Assembly: GCA_963920575.1 (NCBI GenBank)
Contig: OY986967.1
Span: 22,833,648-22,897,647 of the forward strand
Direction: 5' to 3'
Length of the DNA: 64,000 nt
Source of the DNA: Narthecium ossifragum
Lineage: Eukaryota > Streptophyta > Magnoliopsida > Dioscoreales > Nartheciaceae
Shown here: positions 10,901-22,376 of the stretch, one piece after another
How the letters are laid out: each line of letters opens with the position of its first letter
Numbering within the stretch: the first letter of the stretch is position 1
Program-made: the position numbers and the translations under genes
The notes under the pieces: generated by a model
What the model saw: the letters and a program-made list of their open reading frames with translations, nothing else
Told to the model about the DNA's origin: nothing
Databases searched by the model: none

Positions 10901-13900
10901 CTGCCCCAGTGACTCAGTGAGTGCATGCAAGTAATATTGTTTTCATAGCTCAGCTTGGTTCTTGAAAGTTGAAACTGTCGTTAAGCTTATTTTGCAGTTA
11001 TACCACGAGGATGCTTTCATTTACTTGGACTTAAGAAAACATATCTGTATCTTCTTCCATTAGGGCATCAATCCCTAAAATCATCCCAAATTCAACTTTT
11101 TTTATGGATTATCTTATTCTTGTGGAAGATGAATGCCTAATTGAGTGTACCTCATAGCTGGCCTTAGCTTGTCATTGAACACGGAGCATTGCTTACTGAT
11201 AACTGACATTCAGGTATAACTTGTGTTCAGCCATAAAGGTTTTTTACCAAGATATGTTCAATATCTGAAGGAAATGAAGTTTTTGAGAGAGGATCTGGTC
11301 TTTAGCACCCACAGCACTGAGGTATAGATGTCCTTCGTTTTTTTCTCATTCCATGAACTGTAAGGTAAGACAATATTGTTTTCTCACTTTTCTCTCGTTT
11401 TGTATGTCTTTTTATTGCTTTTTATGTTTTCAATGTTTTCCATTGCTTTTTATGGTGTAATATCTGAGTCATATTACTCACTTCTTCATGTTTATTTTGA
11501 GATTCTGAACTGAAATAATTGTCATTCTAATTGGATTTAAATGATTTAAATCATTCTAATTGGATTTAACTTTGTGCTGGTCCGTGCTGGCAGGCACATG
11601 CTTTTGTTGGTAGGCACCAAAGCGCAAATCCATGTGCCAATGCTGACCATCCGATAACCCACTGGCATGACATTTGCCAACTGTGTCGGTCCGTGCCAAA
11701 TAGCACAGTAAACCTTGATTATGGCAATGACTATACACATTAGTTTACTGCTAGTAGACTAGCTGATGTAAAGAAAATTTTCTCTTTCTAGTTCAATATA
11801 TATACGAATCAACATGTAAAGTCAGTAACTTTTCTGCATGAATATCAAGCTAGGAAAAGAGCTTTCACTTTAAATTCCTCAACTAGTATGTATGCTGGGT
11901 CGTGCTATTTTTGACAATATGCATGAATAGGTTCTTCAGTAGATCAGGTTTGCTAGAGAATCTTGTAATTCCATTCATTTTTTTATTTCACTTTTCAACT
12001 CACATCAGGTTGTTGGTAAACTTGGTACATTGAAGGTTGACCTATGTTCAAGGGAAACTCGATACTTGTGGTTAATAATAGAATGATCTATTCTTTTTCG
12101 CAGTTTTTCTGGCATTATATTGGTGTATCCATATTGTGCCTCTTTTTTATTTTACTCTACATCTTTTTGCCAATTGCCCAGAACACTTTGTAAGAATTTT
12201 CTGGATGTTTTGCCTTCTCATAGTTGAGAATTGTGATCTGAAGTCTGGGTGGAGGGTTTTAAGACATACATGGTTTTAAGATATAATACTGAAGCTCCAT
12301 AGTGATGGTTTAAGTTATGTTTCTGTAACATATGGAGTACCTGGAACTATAAGAACCCTATAATTCTTAGACACTTATATGTCTATCAAGCATTTACTGC
12401 AAGATATTTGTAGTCTGTCCATTAGATCTATTTCTGATATTGACTTATCAAAAACTTTGCAGGGAACTGATTCAGGGGTTGATACATACTTTGGTCTTTG
12501 CACATATCCTGGTCGCGAGCAGCGGCATCGCATTGATTTTAAGGTATAACGTGTTGCAAAGTTTGTTCAATTGATGTCTGGAAAGCGATTGACTTAGCAG
12601 TTATTTTTAGGAAAATTCTATTGCTCAAGTAGAAGAAACGTTGGAATACGGTTACATGTTTGCCACCTATCTTAACTAAACAAAAACTGATAAATTGAGA
12701 GTCAGGTGGGGCAGAGGATGCTTGGAACAATGGAATACGGTTGAAACCATGGGTCTGGTTTCCTGATTGGCCGCACTTGAACCAGATAACCACTGGTGAC
12801 AACAGCTTTATCTGCAACACTCCCATCCTCCGATCCTCGTGTCTTTCTGTTGCCGCTCATCTTTCTTTCTACCCCTCTGACCGTCAGCAAAGTCAGCTCA
12901 CCGCCTCCCCTCCACCCTAAAAAAAGACCAAAGCTACTATTTCCCATATATTAAATAGATTGAGTCGGATACAAAATTTATCACGTAGATTAGGTTGACA
13001 GCGAATTGGTGATATACTAGCAGTGAGATATATACAGGGCCTCTTTTTTCATAAGTCTAGTGCAGCTTGGTAATGCACATATTTTCATTTTGAATTACTT
13101 GATGTGTTTATTTAATTTGCAAACTCGATTAAATCCAACACAGATTTTGCTGGTGACAGGTATATCCAAGAGAGATATACGCATTTGGACTCATAGCATG
13201 GACAGGGAATGATGTTCTAAATAGAAGGTTAGTACCTCAGCACCAGTACTGATCTAATTCATGATACTCCTGTAAATCGCTTCCTGCAAATACTAGAAAA
13301 TACTGCTCAAGATATGAAGGATTGTTAATGTCCATACAGATGTATGAAATCAAGGATAATGGCCCTATTTTGGCTGGTGATAATTTACTTACTAGGGAAA
13401 GATGATTGAGGAGTACAATTGCCTCATGGATATTAGGGTTCTTTGTCACTGCAATAATGCGTAGATGTCGGTCTCAATGAGGATCTGCTACTCGATCTGG
13501 CATAATGATCGAGTAGATTGCCAGCATATGTCTGCCCAATCTCCATGTAATAAATTAGCATGTGGTGGGGCATTTTTTTACTTCCCATAATATTATACTA
13601 AGCAAAATGCTTAAGCAAGGCAGCCAATTTGGACTCATAAAGAAGCAATGTAAAAGTAAATGATGGATTGAAGAGGTAAAAATTGACGATAGCGAAACCA
13701 AACAAGAGCATGTTGTCCTGTGCAAAACCTGTGCCAACAAACAGTATGTCAACTAATTTCGCAGCTTAGAAAACTGATTCTGACTTCATATTTTGCCAGA
13801 ACGAGGGCAAATTGGAGTATTGTTAGGACAACACATGCTTATGGCTTAGCGTAAAAAGAATGTTATACAGGTGTAGACAACAAGTTTTGGATTCATAATC

Positions 13901-14350
13901 TGAAATGCTGTTAATTCTCTTTTATGAATGTAATGTGCAAATGTAAGAACCTTCTTAGCATCTTGATAAAATATTTAACAAAGGAGAAAGTACTTCAAAT
14001 ATTTTGTTTTCATTAATAAGGAAATTTATACACCTCTCGAACCTCTTTCTTGATGTTATACTACTGAAGGACTGCTAATGTTGAATTTCTTGGTTTTCAG
14101 GCTGAGGTTATTAGCAGCTGCCAAAGGATATAGACTTGATGATACAGGGATCTTTTTGGTGACTCAAAGTTCCTCAGGGAAGTCGGTAAGTATCAACTAT
14201 GTCTCCCAATGAGGAATTAGATGAATGTTAAATTTTTTGCTTATTTCTTTGCAGGTGAAGTCAAGCAAAAGCTTGAGCGGTAAAACAGAAAGGGAGGTGT
14301 TTGATGTCCTCGGATTTCCTTGGCTAGAACCTCATGAGAGGAACTTGTGA
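4962..14350 (+). CDS. POLL: DNA polymerase lambda (family X), complete 14-exon gene
   Basis: Gap-filling polymerase of base excision repair and end joining; acts in the nucleus. Exons: 4962-5075, 5328-5465, 6621-7028, 7174-7267, 7345-7475, 8081-8143, 8686-8865, 8962-9015, 10040-10128, 11231-11321, 12463-12543, 13160-13227, 14101-14185, 14255-14350. All junctions are GT-AG and phases join, giving 563 residues (Arabidopsis about 530). A BRCT domain covers residues 19 to about 115 ([33 protein letters not shown]). An acidic Ser-rich linker follows. The 8-kDa and fingers regions carry helix-hairpin-helix segments ([27 protein letters not shown]). The palm has CGGSYRRGK and GDLDIV with catalytic Asp412 and Asp414; the third is Asp479 (RIDFK). 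The thumb ends in [12 protein letters not shown], the usual plant terminus. All key residues are intact, so the gene looks functional. Confidence 0.95.
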
Positions 14351-14769
14351 GAGTACTACTCTCTTTCTCAACCTTTTTTACGTATATATACCTTTCTTTA
14401 AAGATACGTGTATGCATATGCAAGTGCAGTGATCTTTTGCCCTTTAGTTGGCATCCTCAAATGCACTTAGAATGCTTCCATGATCTCTTATTCCACCTTG
14501 TTCACCCTGGAGATTGTAGGCTATCTTACCTTATATTGGGGAAATGTTTGCGTTGGTGTTCCAACTATTATCAAGTCATTTTGGCATGTGGCAAAGTATT
14601 GCTCAAGAATCATTCTAAAATAGTTTTTTTAGGTGAAGCTGCTATCTTCCCAGTTAACACGAAAGAGTGAACTTTTGTTACGAGATGTTCTCATGTTTTC
14701 TTTTTCTTTCTTTCTTTTCTTTTTCCTTTTTTTTGATTGGTTGAGAGGAGAGGCTGGGGATCACATTAC
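14351..14769 (+). other. 3' flank of POLL
   Basis: 3' untranslated and spacer sequence, T-rich near 14700-14735. No gene is seen before the retrotransposon fragment starts. Confidence 0.4.
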
Positions 14770-15703
14770 ATTCCTACATCTTTGCTCCGGAGATTGTTCG
14801 CTTACATGGAGTTCCTCGGTCTATAGTCTTCGATAGGGACCCGGTGTTCGTTAGCAACTTTTGGTGGGAGTACTTTAAATTGCAAAGGCACCAAGTTAAA
14901 GATGAGCACTGCATACCATCCTCAGACTGACGGTCAATTGGAAGTCCTTAACAGGTGCCTCAAACTTATCTCGACTGTTTTGCTGGCCAAAAGCCTACAC
15001 AATGGGCCAAGTGGCTGCCTTCGGCAGAATACTGGTATAGCTCTTACCAGTCTGCTGCCCGCATGACCCCATTTGATGCTCTTTATGGCCGTCCGGCACC
15101 AGCGATCGTATGTTATGAGCCGTTCTCTTCGGCCGTCGCTAGGGTGGATGAGGAGTTGCGCTCGCAAGATGACATCCTGCTCCTGTTCAAAGATAACTTG
15201 GTCCTGGCCCACAACCACATGAAGGTCCAGGCCGACAAGCACTGTCGCGAATTAGAATTCAGGGACCGGGTCTACCTCAAACTTCATCCGTATCGGCAGT
15301 CATTCGTACAGTTCCGAGCCCACAAGAAGCTGTCTCCTTGTTATTATAGGCCCTTCCAGGTTCTTGAGAAGGTGGGGCGTGTCGCTTATCGACTGGACTT
15401 ACCATCGAGTTCTCGCATCCACCCTATCTTTCATATTTCTCAATTAAAACTGCAATTGAGTGACGGTGGTCGAGCTCAACCCCAAGTACCAGACTTCTAT
15501 GAGGATGGAGAAATGGTTGTCAAGCCCGAACTCATTACTGATTTTCGTTAGGTTAAGACGTGCGGCAAATTCATCCAAAAGGCGCTTGTTCGCCGGATCG
15601 GGTTGCTACCCAAAGACGTCTCGTGGGAACCTTACGATGACTTGGCTATGCGGTTCCCAAATATAAAACTTGAGGACAAAGTTTGTCTTAATGGGGAGGG
15701 GAA
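14770..15703 (+). pseudogene. Ty3/gypsy pol remnant: end of integrase and chromodomain-like tail
   Basis: Only the distal part of a pol polyprotein is left. It begins in the integrase core near a DRDPVF motif, passes a [11 protein letters not shown] motif and the AEYWYSS/TPFDALYGR region, and goes on through the FHISQLK motif to a short chromodomain-like segment ending in LEDKV. The reading frame changes at about 14890 and again at about 14960, and a stop lies at 15549-15551, so no protein can be made. Protease, reverse transcriptase and RNase H are absent. The motif order fits a chromovirus-type Ty3/gypsy element. A polypurine tract (GGGGAGGGGAA) ends at about 15702. Confidence 0.85.
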
Positions 15704-16380
15704 TGATGGGTTGCAATTCAGACCGGTGTTCACTTACAATAGGTGCGGAAAGCGACAGTTGGAACCAGGCTCCGGCAACTCCAATTAAGGCAACAACACA
15801 ACTTGACAAGAAGCAACAGAGTTTATGAAATAACTACTAATTAATTGATTTAGTTTGCTCTTTAGGAAAGAACACTTTTAGTTAAGAATAAAGATTCGTG
15901 TACATGGATAAGTGGCATGTGTAATGCATATGTCACATATCGATAACCAAGTATCGATTTTTTCATCTATCCTATCGGTAGCTCACTACCGATAGGATAG
16001 ATGAAGATATCGGTACTTGACTACCGATTGAATGTATCGGTATTCCACTACCGATATCTTCATTTATCCCATCGGTAATGAGCTACTGATAGGATAGATG
16101 AAAGAATCGATAGTGGGTTATCGATTGAATGTATAGGTAGCTCACTACCGATAGCTTCATCTATCCCATCGACATGATCGGTAATCAAACTAAATCAATT
16201 CAGATTTGGAGCAAACTAAATATGTAAATAATCAATTAATCAAAGTATCGATTAACTTCATGAGCACATTTGGACTTTAAATGGTGTTTATAGGTGTAAA
16301 TATGTAATATGTCAGATTTCAAGCCTATATATATATATATATGTAATTTTGCATGTTTTCAGGCCTATATATGTAAATAA
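15704..16380 (+). mobile_element. probable 3' LTR of the gypsy remnant
   Basis: The sequence after the polypurine tract starts TGATGGGTTG, as an LTR should, and has no coding content. The right edge is placed where recognisable CAMTA coding sequence begins on the other strand (16383), so the element appears to abut or interrupt that gene. No second LTR was found and the exact 3' end is unproven. The array at 15973-16153 lies inside it. Confidence 0.5.
15973..16153. repeat. six phased inverted-repeat units TATCGGTAG, 4 bp, CTACCGATA
   Basis: Left arms start at 15973, 16008, 16035, 16070, 16105 and 16132; right arms start exactly 13 bp later in every unit (15986, 16021, 16048, 16083, 16118, 16145). 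Units are 35, 27, 35, 35 and 27 bp apart. Unit one is extended to a 15-bp perfect stem (CTATCCTATCGGTAG facing CTACCGATAGGATAG). Unit five has changed in both arms while staying nearly complementary. Confidence 0.85.
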
Positions 16381-16382
16381 CC

Positions 16383-17861
16383 CTTTAATTTTTCATGGGC
16401 TTCTTGAACAGTTCTCCCGTCCTTTTTCTTCCTCCAATTATGGCCATCTTTCCGAAAGTTCTCAACATTTTACGATCAAACAATAGAACTCTGCCACCTG
16501 AATCATACTAGATCAGAAAAGAAAGAAGCAGCAGTAATGTTGTCATGCTGGTTGGTTTGTAATTAAAATAGAGAACAATATGCGCATGAAGCCATAATGC
16601 AAGGAGACTCTCTGCATTCGAATCAAACTTACATCCATCATCTTAGTCAAATACATATACATATCTCATATGGACCTTATTGTCTCATATATTTCAAATG
16701 CAAAGACTGTAACATTAACATGAATAATAAATTACAGTCTTTTGACAAAGGATAGATGCATCTCCAACATAAATTTTGTCAATCACATCTGGCTATGAGA
16801 TGAACATACATCTTATAAGAAGCATTTTTTACAAGGTTCGCTGTATCTATCAGCTAGCAGAGCCTGAAGTTTCACAATCTTCATTTTGGTGCAAAACATT
16901 CAAAAGTCCTATACATCTATATATAATGTGGTATTAGAAGTAAAAATTTTACTTGGTAACTGGTCATCCTGGCATCAATTTCAAATACAATGATATAGTC
17001 ATCATGTTGATGTCGATACTAAATTCCCACTTTAAGTTCTTCCAATTTTGCCGACAAAAAGATTTTCAAGTGATGCACAGCCTGTTGATTGTTGAATAAG
17101 ATGAAGAAGAATAGGGTGAAAGAACATAGAGATAGGATCAGATGACTATATTTTCTGTATCAAGCTACAAAACTCATTAAGAAAAAGATAATCAAAGACT
17201 CACTTGAGAAGAGGAAACACCACCTAAGAACGAAGAAAAATCACTCTACCATCAGAGGACCATCAAAGTTGTTTGAATTTAATTAATAGCTATCAAGCTT
17301 TCACTTCTTTGATAGTGATATAGTTTAATGAAGAATGAAGTAATAAGAAGAACACAATTAAGTTGTTGCTCTCAGCAGAAACCATATGTCAATCCTGGAT
17401 TCATACATACTGTCTGTGAGACCTTATTCTCTTTTGGTGCTGATCTTGAAAGCCATCATGGTTGCTGCTCAATTTCAAATGCCTCTAAGCCAACTAGCAT
17501 AAAGTATGAGAAGCTTGATGAAATTTGTATAAAACTTGATGGCACAATCTTCGAGCCAGCAAACACAAATGTACGTGTGAGTGCTCGTCTCACACTCTTG
17601 TCAACAAGAATGGCTAGCTCTTAATGTTATATAGTGTTTCCTCTAGAGTACTAACATAAACACAAAAATGGCACATAAATGTAAGCGCCAATTTTGAAAT
17701 AATCTTTCTCAGAAAATAAGGATGAAGAAATATACTTGTGGGAGCTTCAACTGGTTGCGGTTGGATCTTAAAAAGTCTGTAGTTGGATAGTATTGCATGC
17801 ACTTCATTAGGCCGAAACCACCTTACTGAGGCATCCTCCATCAACTTTTCTGTATCCAAGT
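16383..17861 (-). pseudogene. CAMTA (calmodulin-binding transcription activator) fragment, CG-1 domain
   Basis: CAMTA factors bind CGCG-type promoter sites through an N-terminal CG-1 domain and respond to calcium-calmodulin. Two adjacent minus-strand exons are recognisable. The first (17861-17736) encodes DLDTEKLMEDASVRWFRPNE and HAILSNYRLFKIQPQPVEAP, with a GC-AG acceptor and GT donor intact. The second (16497-16383) encodes the FDRKML and GHNW...KKKDGRTVQEAHEKLK part; its acceptor joins in phase. It carries a one-base deletion just after the MLR codons, where the family has RNF, so the frame is lost. The homology stops abruptly after EKLK at 16383, next to the gypsy LTR. IG, ankyrin and IQ exons are absent. 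I call it a dead fragment. Confidence 0.75.
16498..17735 (-). other. intron of the CAMTA fragment with an unidentified open stretch
   Basis: Sequence between the two CAMTA exons. A plus-strand open stretch of 98 codons (17328-17624) has no family I recognise and no supported splice context; I do not call it a gene. Confidence 0.4.
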
Positions 17862-18480
17862 CTGCTCATAAGACCAAAATGGCATCAAATACAACCAGAA
17901 ATATAAAGAAAAAGACAAAATTAAATTAAGAACTCAGAAATGCTATCACAGATATTTGGAAATGCTTATGCGCCGATTTTGATGTATGATTTTGCAAAGG
18001 GAAAGAGCTAAGCCATGTCTGCATATATCACTAGAGGGGCACTCTATACACGTGTGCAATAGCAGCAATACCATACTCAAATCTTCAAGAATCCAATACT
18101 CGTAAGTACGGAAATATGGAAGAAAGGTTGGCAATATAGTGGGTTCAAAGAGAAATCAAGTTTTCAGTTGACAACTTTATCCTTGCAAGAATCTGCATCT
18201 CATGAAGAGCTATAGAAGTAACGTATCCAATGAATTACATGGTTGTCAGTCGAATATGACCTATTATAATGATGCAGCAAAATTCAAAGCATGGCAATAG
18301 GAAACACAAGATGTGATGCTCTTGTCACATAAGAAAAGAAAGGCACGGAGCAGCACCCATTTATAAAGAGAAGCAACTGTCATAAGGTTTCTTGATAGAA
18401 AATAGGGAGAATTACCAATAAGTTTTTTATAAGATATCAATTTATCATTAGGTCTCTAAACTTTTGTTGGACTAAACTAC
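17862..18480. other. upstream flank of the CAMTA fragment
   Basis: AT-rich, without recognisable coding sequence. A first CAMTA exon would be expected here on the minus strand but I cannot identify one. Confidence 0.35.
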
Positions 18481-18489
18481 CCCTATTAT

Positions 18490-19200
18490 ATTTATATGTA
18501 TCCATACCCTTACCCCCGGTACCCACCCCCGCATCCGGCGCCCTTGCCGGCGCTGCCCCCCCCCCCCTCGCCCGACGCAGATCCCAAGGTCGCCGTCCGA
18601 CGACGATCCCGATTTCGCCTCCCGTCGACAATCTCCTCCTCCGCGATCCCGTCCGTCGACGATCTCCTCCTCCGCGATCCCGTCCATCGACGATCTCCTC
18701 CTCCGTGATCCTATCCGTCGTGTTCCCATCATTGGAGCTCCCCGTCCCAATCCGCGATCTCCTTCGTCCCCAGCGGCACCGTCGTCCCTGATCTCCTCCT
18801 TCCCCGGCGCCCTCGATCTCCTCTCAGTCGCTGATCGGCTTCGTCGTCCATCGCCACCCCGATCCCCATCCATCGTGATCCCGGAACTCCCAATCCCGAG
18901 ATCGCCGATCACCGACGCCGACAGCATAACGACGTGGTTCGGATCCCAATCACTGACGTCGACCTCTCCTTCTCCGACGTAGCCGCCTCTGACCACCACC
19001 TCCAATGAAGCCACCGCCTCCAACCGATGAGCTACCTTGCATCCGCCTAAACCGCCAGTTAACGGTACGATCACATCCGTTGGATCGATTCCCCACGCTC
19101 GACCGACCTCTCCTCCAATCTCCCCGACCGCCGATCGTCCCTCCTCGTCGGCGATCAAGCTTCGACGACTCTAAGCCGTCGGAAAAAATAAAACAAAAAA
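18490..19200. repeat. GC-rich island with a 31-bp triplicate
   Basis: A GC-rich, CG-rich block in AT-rich surroundings. It contains three tandem copies of a 31-bp unit starting at 18624, 18655 and 18686 (core TCTCCTCCTCCGCGATCC). Open frames exist on both strands but are low-complexity (Arg/Gly or Pro/Ser) and match no family I know. It may be part of a transposon or a decayed gene 5' end. Confidence 0.5.
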
Positions 19201-19299
19201 TGTTGGAGGGAGTAAGTAATGGGGAGAGAGAAAACAAATGAAAAATGAAGAAAAATAATATGATATATGAGAAAAATTCAGGAAAAATAAAGAAATAAT

Positions 19300-22200
19300 G
19301 GAAAATATTGATAGTTACTTTCCACAATGCTGGTAGTTACTTTTCACAATTTTGATAGTTACTTTCCACAATACTGGTGGTAGTTTGTGAGGACCAGCTC
19401 CTCCAACCCGGTCTGACCGCGTTAGGTCGAGGGTCTAGCCCGTTTGGTCTTGTTCCGCGATCGGGTTGATCGCGAAGACCCCAAGGGAAATATAGAAATT
19501 TGTTCCGCGACGGTTGGTTCCACACCCGCGATGTACACACACGGCCTCTGATTGTAATTTGTGTTTGATTAGATTCTCATAGGCGTTCTCGATCGGAAGA
19601 TCGGAGCTCGATCGGAGAGGATCGAGACGGGTGGTTGGATCGCGACCACTGTAGCTACAGTAACACCTTTAAGAGCCCCCATTCTCCTTTTCTTCTGTGC
19701 TGGTTTTTCTTCTCTTCCCCGGCTGCCGTGACCTTCCTCTTCCCTTCTTCACTTCCGTTCTCTTTCCTCCGGCCACCAAATCAAGTGCTTGAGGGCTTGT
19801 TGGATTCGTGGAAGCTTAAGGAAGAGCTGTGGCATAGTTTGGAGCTGGATTAGTGGCTGATTAGCGTGGTTTCAGGCGAGGAAAAGCGTATTAAGGTAGG
19901 TTTCTTATTTAAGGTTTGAATTAGGGGTTGTCAGTCTTTGTGTTTGATTGTTCTTGAGTTAAAATATGCTAGATGGTGTGTTATGGCTTGCCTGACACCT
20001 GATTGAAGTTTGGTAGGAATTGGATTGGATTTGATATGAATTTAAGCATGTTTTTCATCTCTTGATTTTCGGATTTTCTGTTCTAGCAGAACAGTGGTGT
20101 TCTAGCCTTGATGTAGAACTGTACGTGCATTATCTGAGTTGGATTTATAAATGAAAGTTTTAGATCTGTGAGTTATCTTTCAGTTCAAACTGGTTTCATG
20201 ATTTTTTGAGCAACGTAGAATTTCTGGTGATTTAAATGGTCTGTCTGTGTTGAAACAGGGCAGCTGGTTTAAAGTGAGGATTTAAGTGGTTTTTATATAT
20301 TTAATTGAGCTGATTTTTGGAGGGGTTGATCTTAGTGATATTTAGGCGTGATCTGGAAAGTTTGGTTTAAATCCAATTTATTTTTGAAGGGATTTTAATT
20401 GGGTTTATCTAATCTGAGATTTAACCGAAATTATATGTTTTGATCTATTTTCGTTTATCCGATCGATCCAGTTTTCGGATATGTAATTCGGGATATGTCG
20501 TTGAGTAGGCATATCAAGTTTCACATCAATTGGACGGTTGGATTGAAAGATATGATTTTATGAAGTTATCAAGATCATTTGCTTTAATATTGATAAATCT
20601 AGTTTTTCGATATTATCTTAGATATATTATTATTATATCTGTTTAAGCCTGTGCGTGGCTTGTGGTTGAACCAGGGGAGGCGCGCCTCCCTTGGGATGTG
20701 TAGAATAAATGGGCCTTATGTTTGCCCTAAGCTTTGAATATAATATTATTATATTGCTATCATAGCTGTCGATAGTTTAGCTGGGGTTGCTTCCCGTTGT
20801 AGGCCTGAGTGCCCTTTTATCTGCTTTATTCTAGACTGATGCTATGCATACCCTTAGGCGGGCTGTGTGCTACGCCTGGTCCTGTGTAATGCTTGGCATA
20901 TTGGTGCATGCTTGAACTGCTGTTATGTGTATGATCATACATCTCTTGTTTGCACTAGATGCATTCCTAGGCTAGGTGTGGGCGATAGGTTGATCGCCGA
21001 TCCGTGGCTCTCAAGTAGCTCGGATCTAGCCTTAGGACCGAGGCTGGGTAGTCAGGTCTAGGACTTAATCTGTTATAATAATCTGATGATTTGAGGTGAC
21101 TGTCTAGTCGACTGCAATTTATGCTTGTTTGAGGTTTAGAGGTCGTGTCGGCCTAGAGCCGAGTTCTGAGGTGTCGTCGGTGTCCGGCGTTCTTGACTGT
21201 TGGGTAGAGGGGTTGCCTACTCAGCGGTGCATTTTCCCGCCAAACAGTGTTCTGTGTCCTGTTGTGAGTCGGCGGTGTTGTAGCCAGCGTTCTTGGACAT
21301 CCGGTGGGGTTATGGGACCCCTGTATACACCTAGGCTTTGCTCGGGGGCGACACTGTTCTGTTTGCCTTCCTTGTTAGTGCCGTAGCATAGAAACCTGCT
21401 GAGCTTATTGCTCACTCCTACCCGGGATGCGTTTTGCAGGTGCAGACGTCAGCTCTTCTTCTGTAGATCCCAACTGGACATGCACATGGTGGCGCGTCGG
21501 CTTTGGAGGTGTCTGAGGACTTGGGGTTCATTCAGTCTTGATGAATTAATTTAATGTATAATTTCCTTTTGTAAGGTTTTTGAGGATTTAATATTGTATT
21601 TGAATCTTAAATTATAATTGAATTTCTAAATTGACCCCAGATCAATTGTTAGATTAGTTGTTTTTATTTTAGTATAAATGCGTCAGTGATGATTGAGTAG
21701 AGTAGGAACCCTCACGCCTCGGCCTGGATGGGTTTTCTGGGTCGGGGTGTGACATAGTTACTTTCCACAATACTGGTAGTTAATTTCAACAATAATGAAA
21801 AATATTGTGAAAATTATGGAACTTACTTTTCATACAATATGGTAGTTACTTTCATGAAATATGGAAATTACTTTCCGCGGTAGTTACTTTCCACGGTAGT
21901 TACTTATCACAAATAATATGCGAAAAAAATCAACTAAAATAAGAAAACATATAGGGAAAATCAAGAAAAACAGTGAGGCCTCTTCTCCACGGTAGTTACT
22001 TTCCACAATGCTGATGGTAATTACTTTCCACAATGCTGATGGTAATTACTTTCCATAATGTTGATGGTAGTTACTTTCCACAATACTGGTGGTAGTTACT
22101 TTCCACAATGTTGGTGGTAGTTACTTTTCACGGTAGTTACTTTTCACTAATAATATGCGAAAAAAATCACCTAAAATAAGAAAACATATGGGAAAAATCA

Positions 22201-22376
22201 AGAAAAATAGTGGGGTCCCTTCTCCACGATAGTTACTTTCTACAATACTGGTGATAATTACTTTCCACATTGTTGGTGGTAGTTACTTTCCATGGTAGTT
22301 ACTTTTTACCAATAATATGCGAAAAAATCACCTAAAATAAGAAAACATATGGGAAAAATCAAGAAAAATAGTGGCG
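19300..22376. repeat. minisatellite of TTACTTTCCACAAT units, split by a solo LTR
   Basis: Short tandem units built on GTAGTTACTTTCCACAAT followed by ACTGGTG or a variant occur at 19312-19385 and resume at 21755-22320. A longer block (AATAATATGCGAAAAAA to AAGAAAAATAGTG) recurs about three times at 21911, 22145 and 22310, giving a higher-order repeat. The solo LTR at 19386-21754 interrupts it. Confidence 0.75.
19386..21754. mobile_element. solo LTR, 2369 bp, with 5-bp target-site duplication
   Basis: The element starts TGTGAGGACC and ends GGGTGTGACA, so it has TG...CA ends. It is flanked by TAGTT at 19381-19385 and 21755-21759. It lacks gag/pol sequence and an internal copy of its own end, so it is a solo LTR left by recombination. 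A second copy of the family begins at 58504; shared landmarks include CTGACCGCGTTAGGTCGAG, GGTTGATCGCCGATCCG and GCTCACTCCTACCCGGG. The lineage cannot be told from an LTR alone. Confidence 0.85.

Noticed and set aside
15973..16153. CRISPR-like array
   Set aside because: Plant nuclear DNA; the repeats are short dyads and the spacers are 5 or 13 bp.
17328..17624. 98-codon plus-strand frame in the CAMTA intron
   Set aside because: No family recognised, no promoter or splice context.
18472..19158. 228-codon Arg/Gly-rich frame on the minus strand
   Set aside because: Low-complexity GC-rich DNA with a 31-bp repeat, no conserved motif and open frames on both strands.
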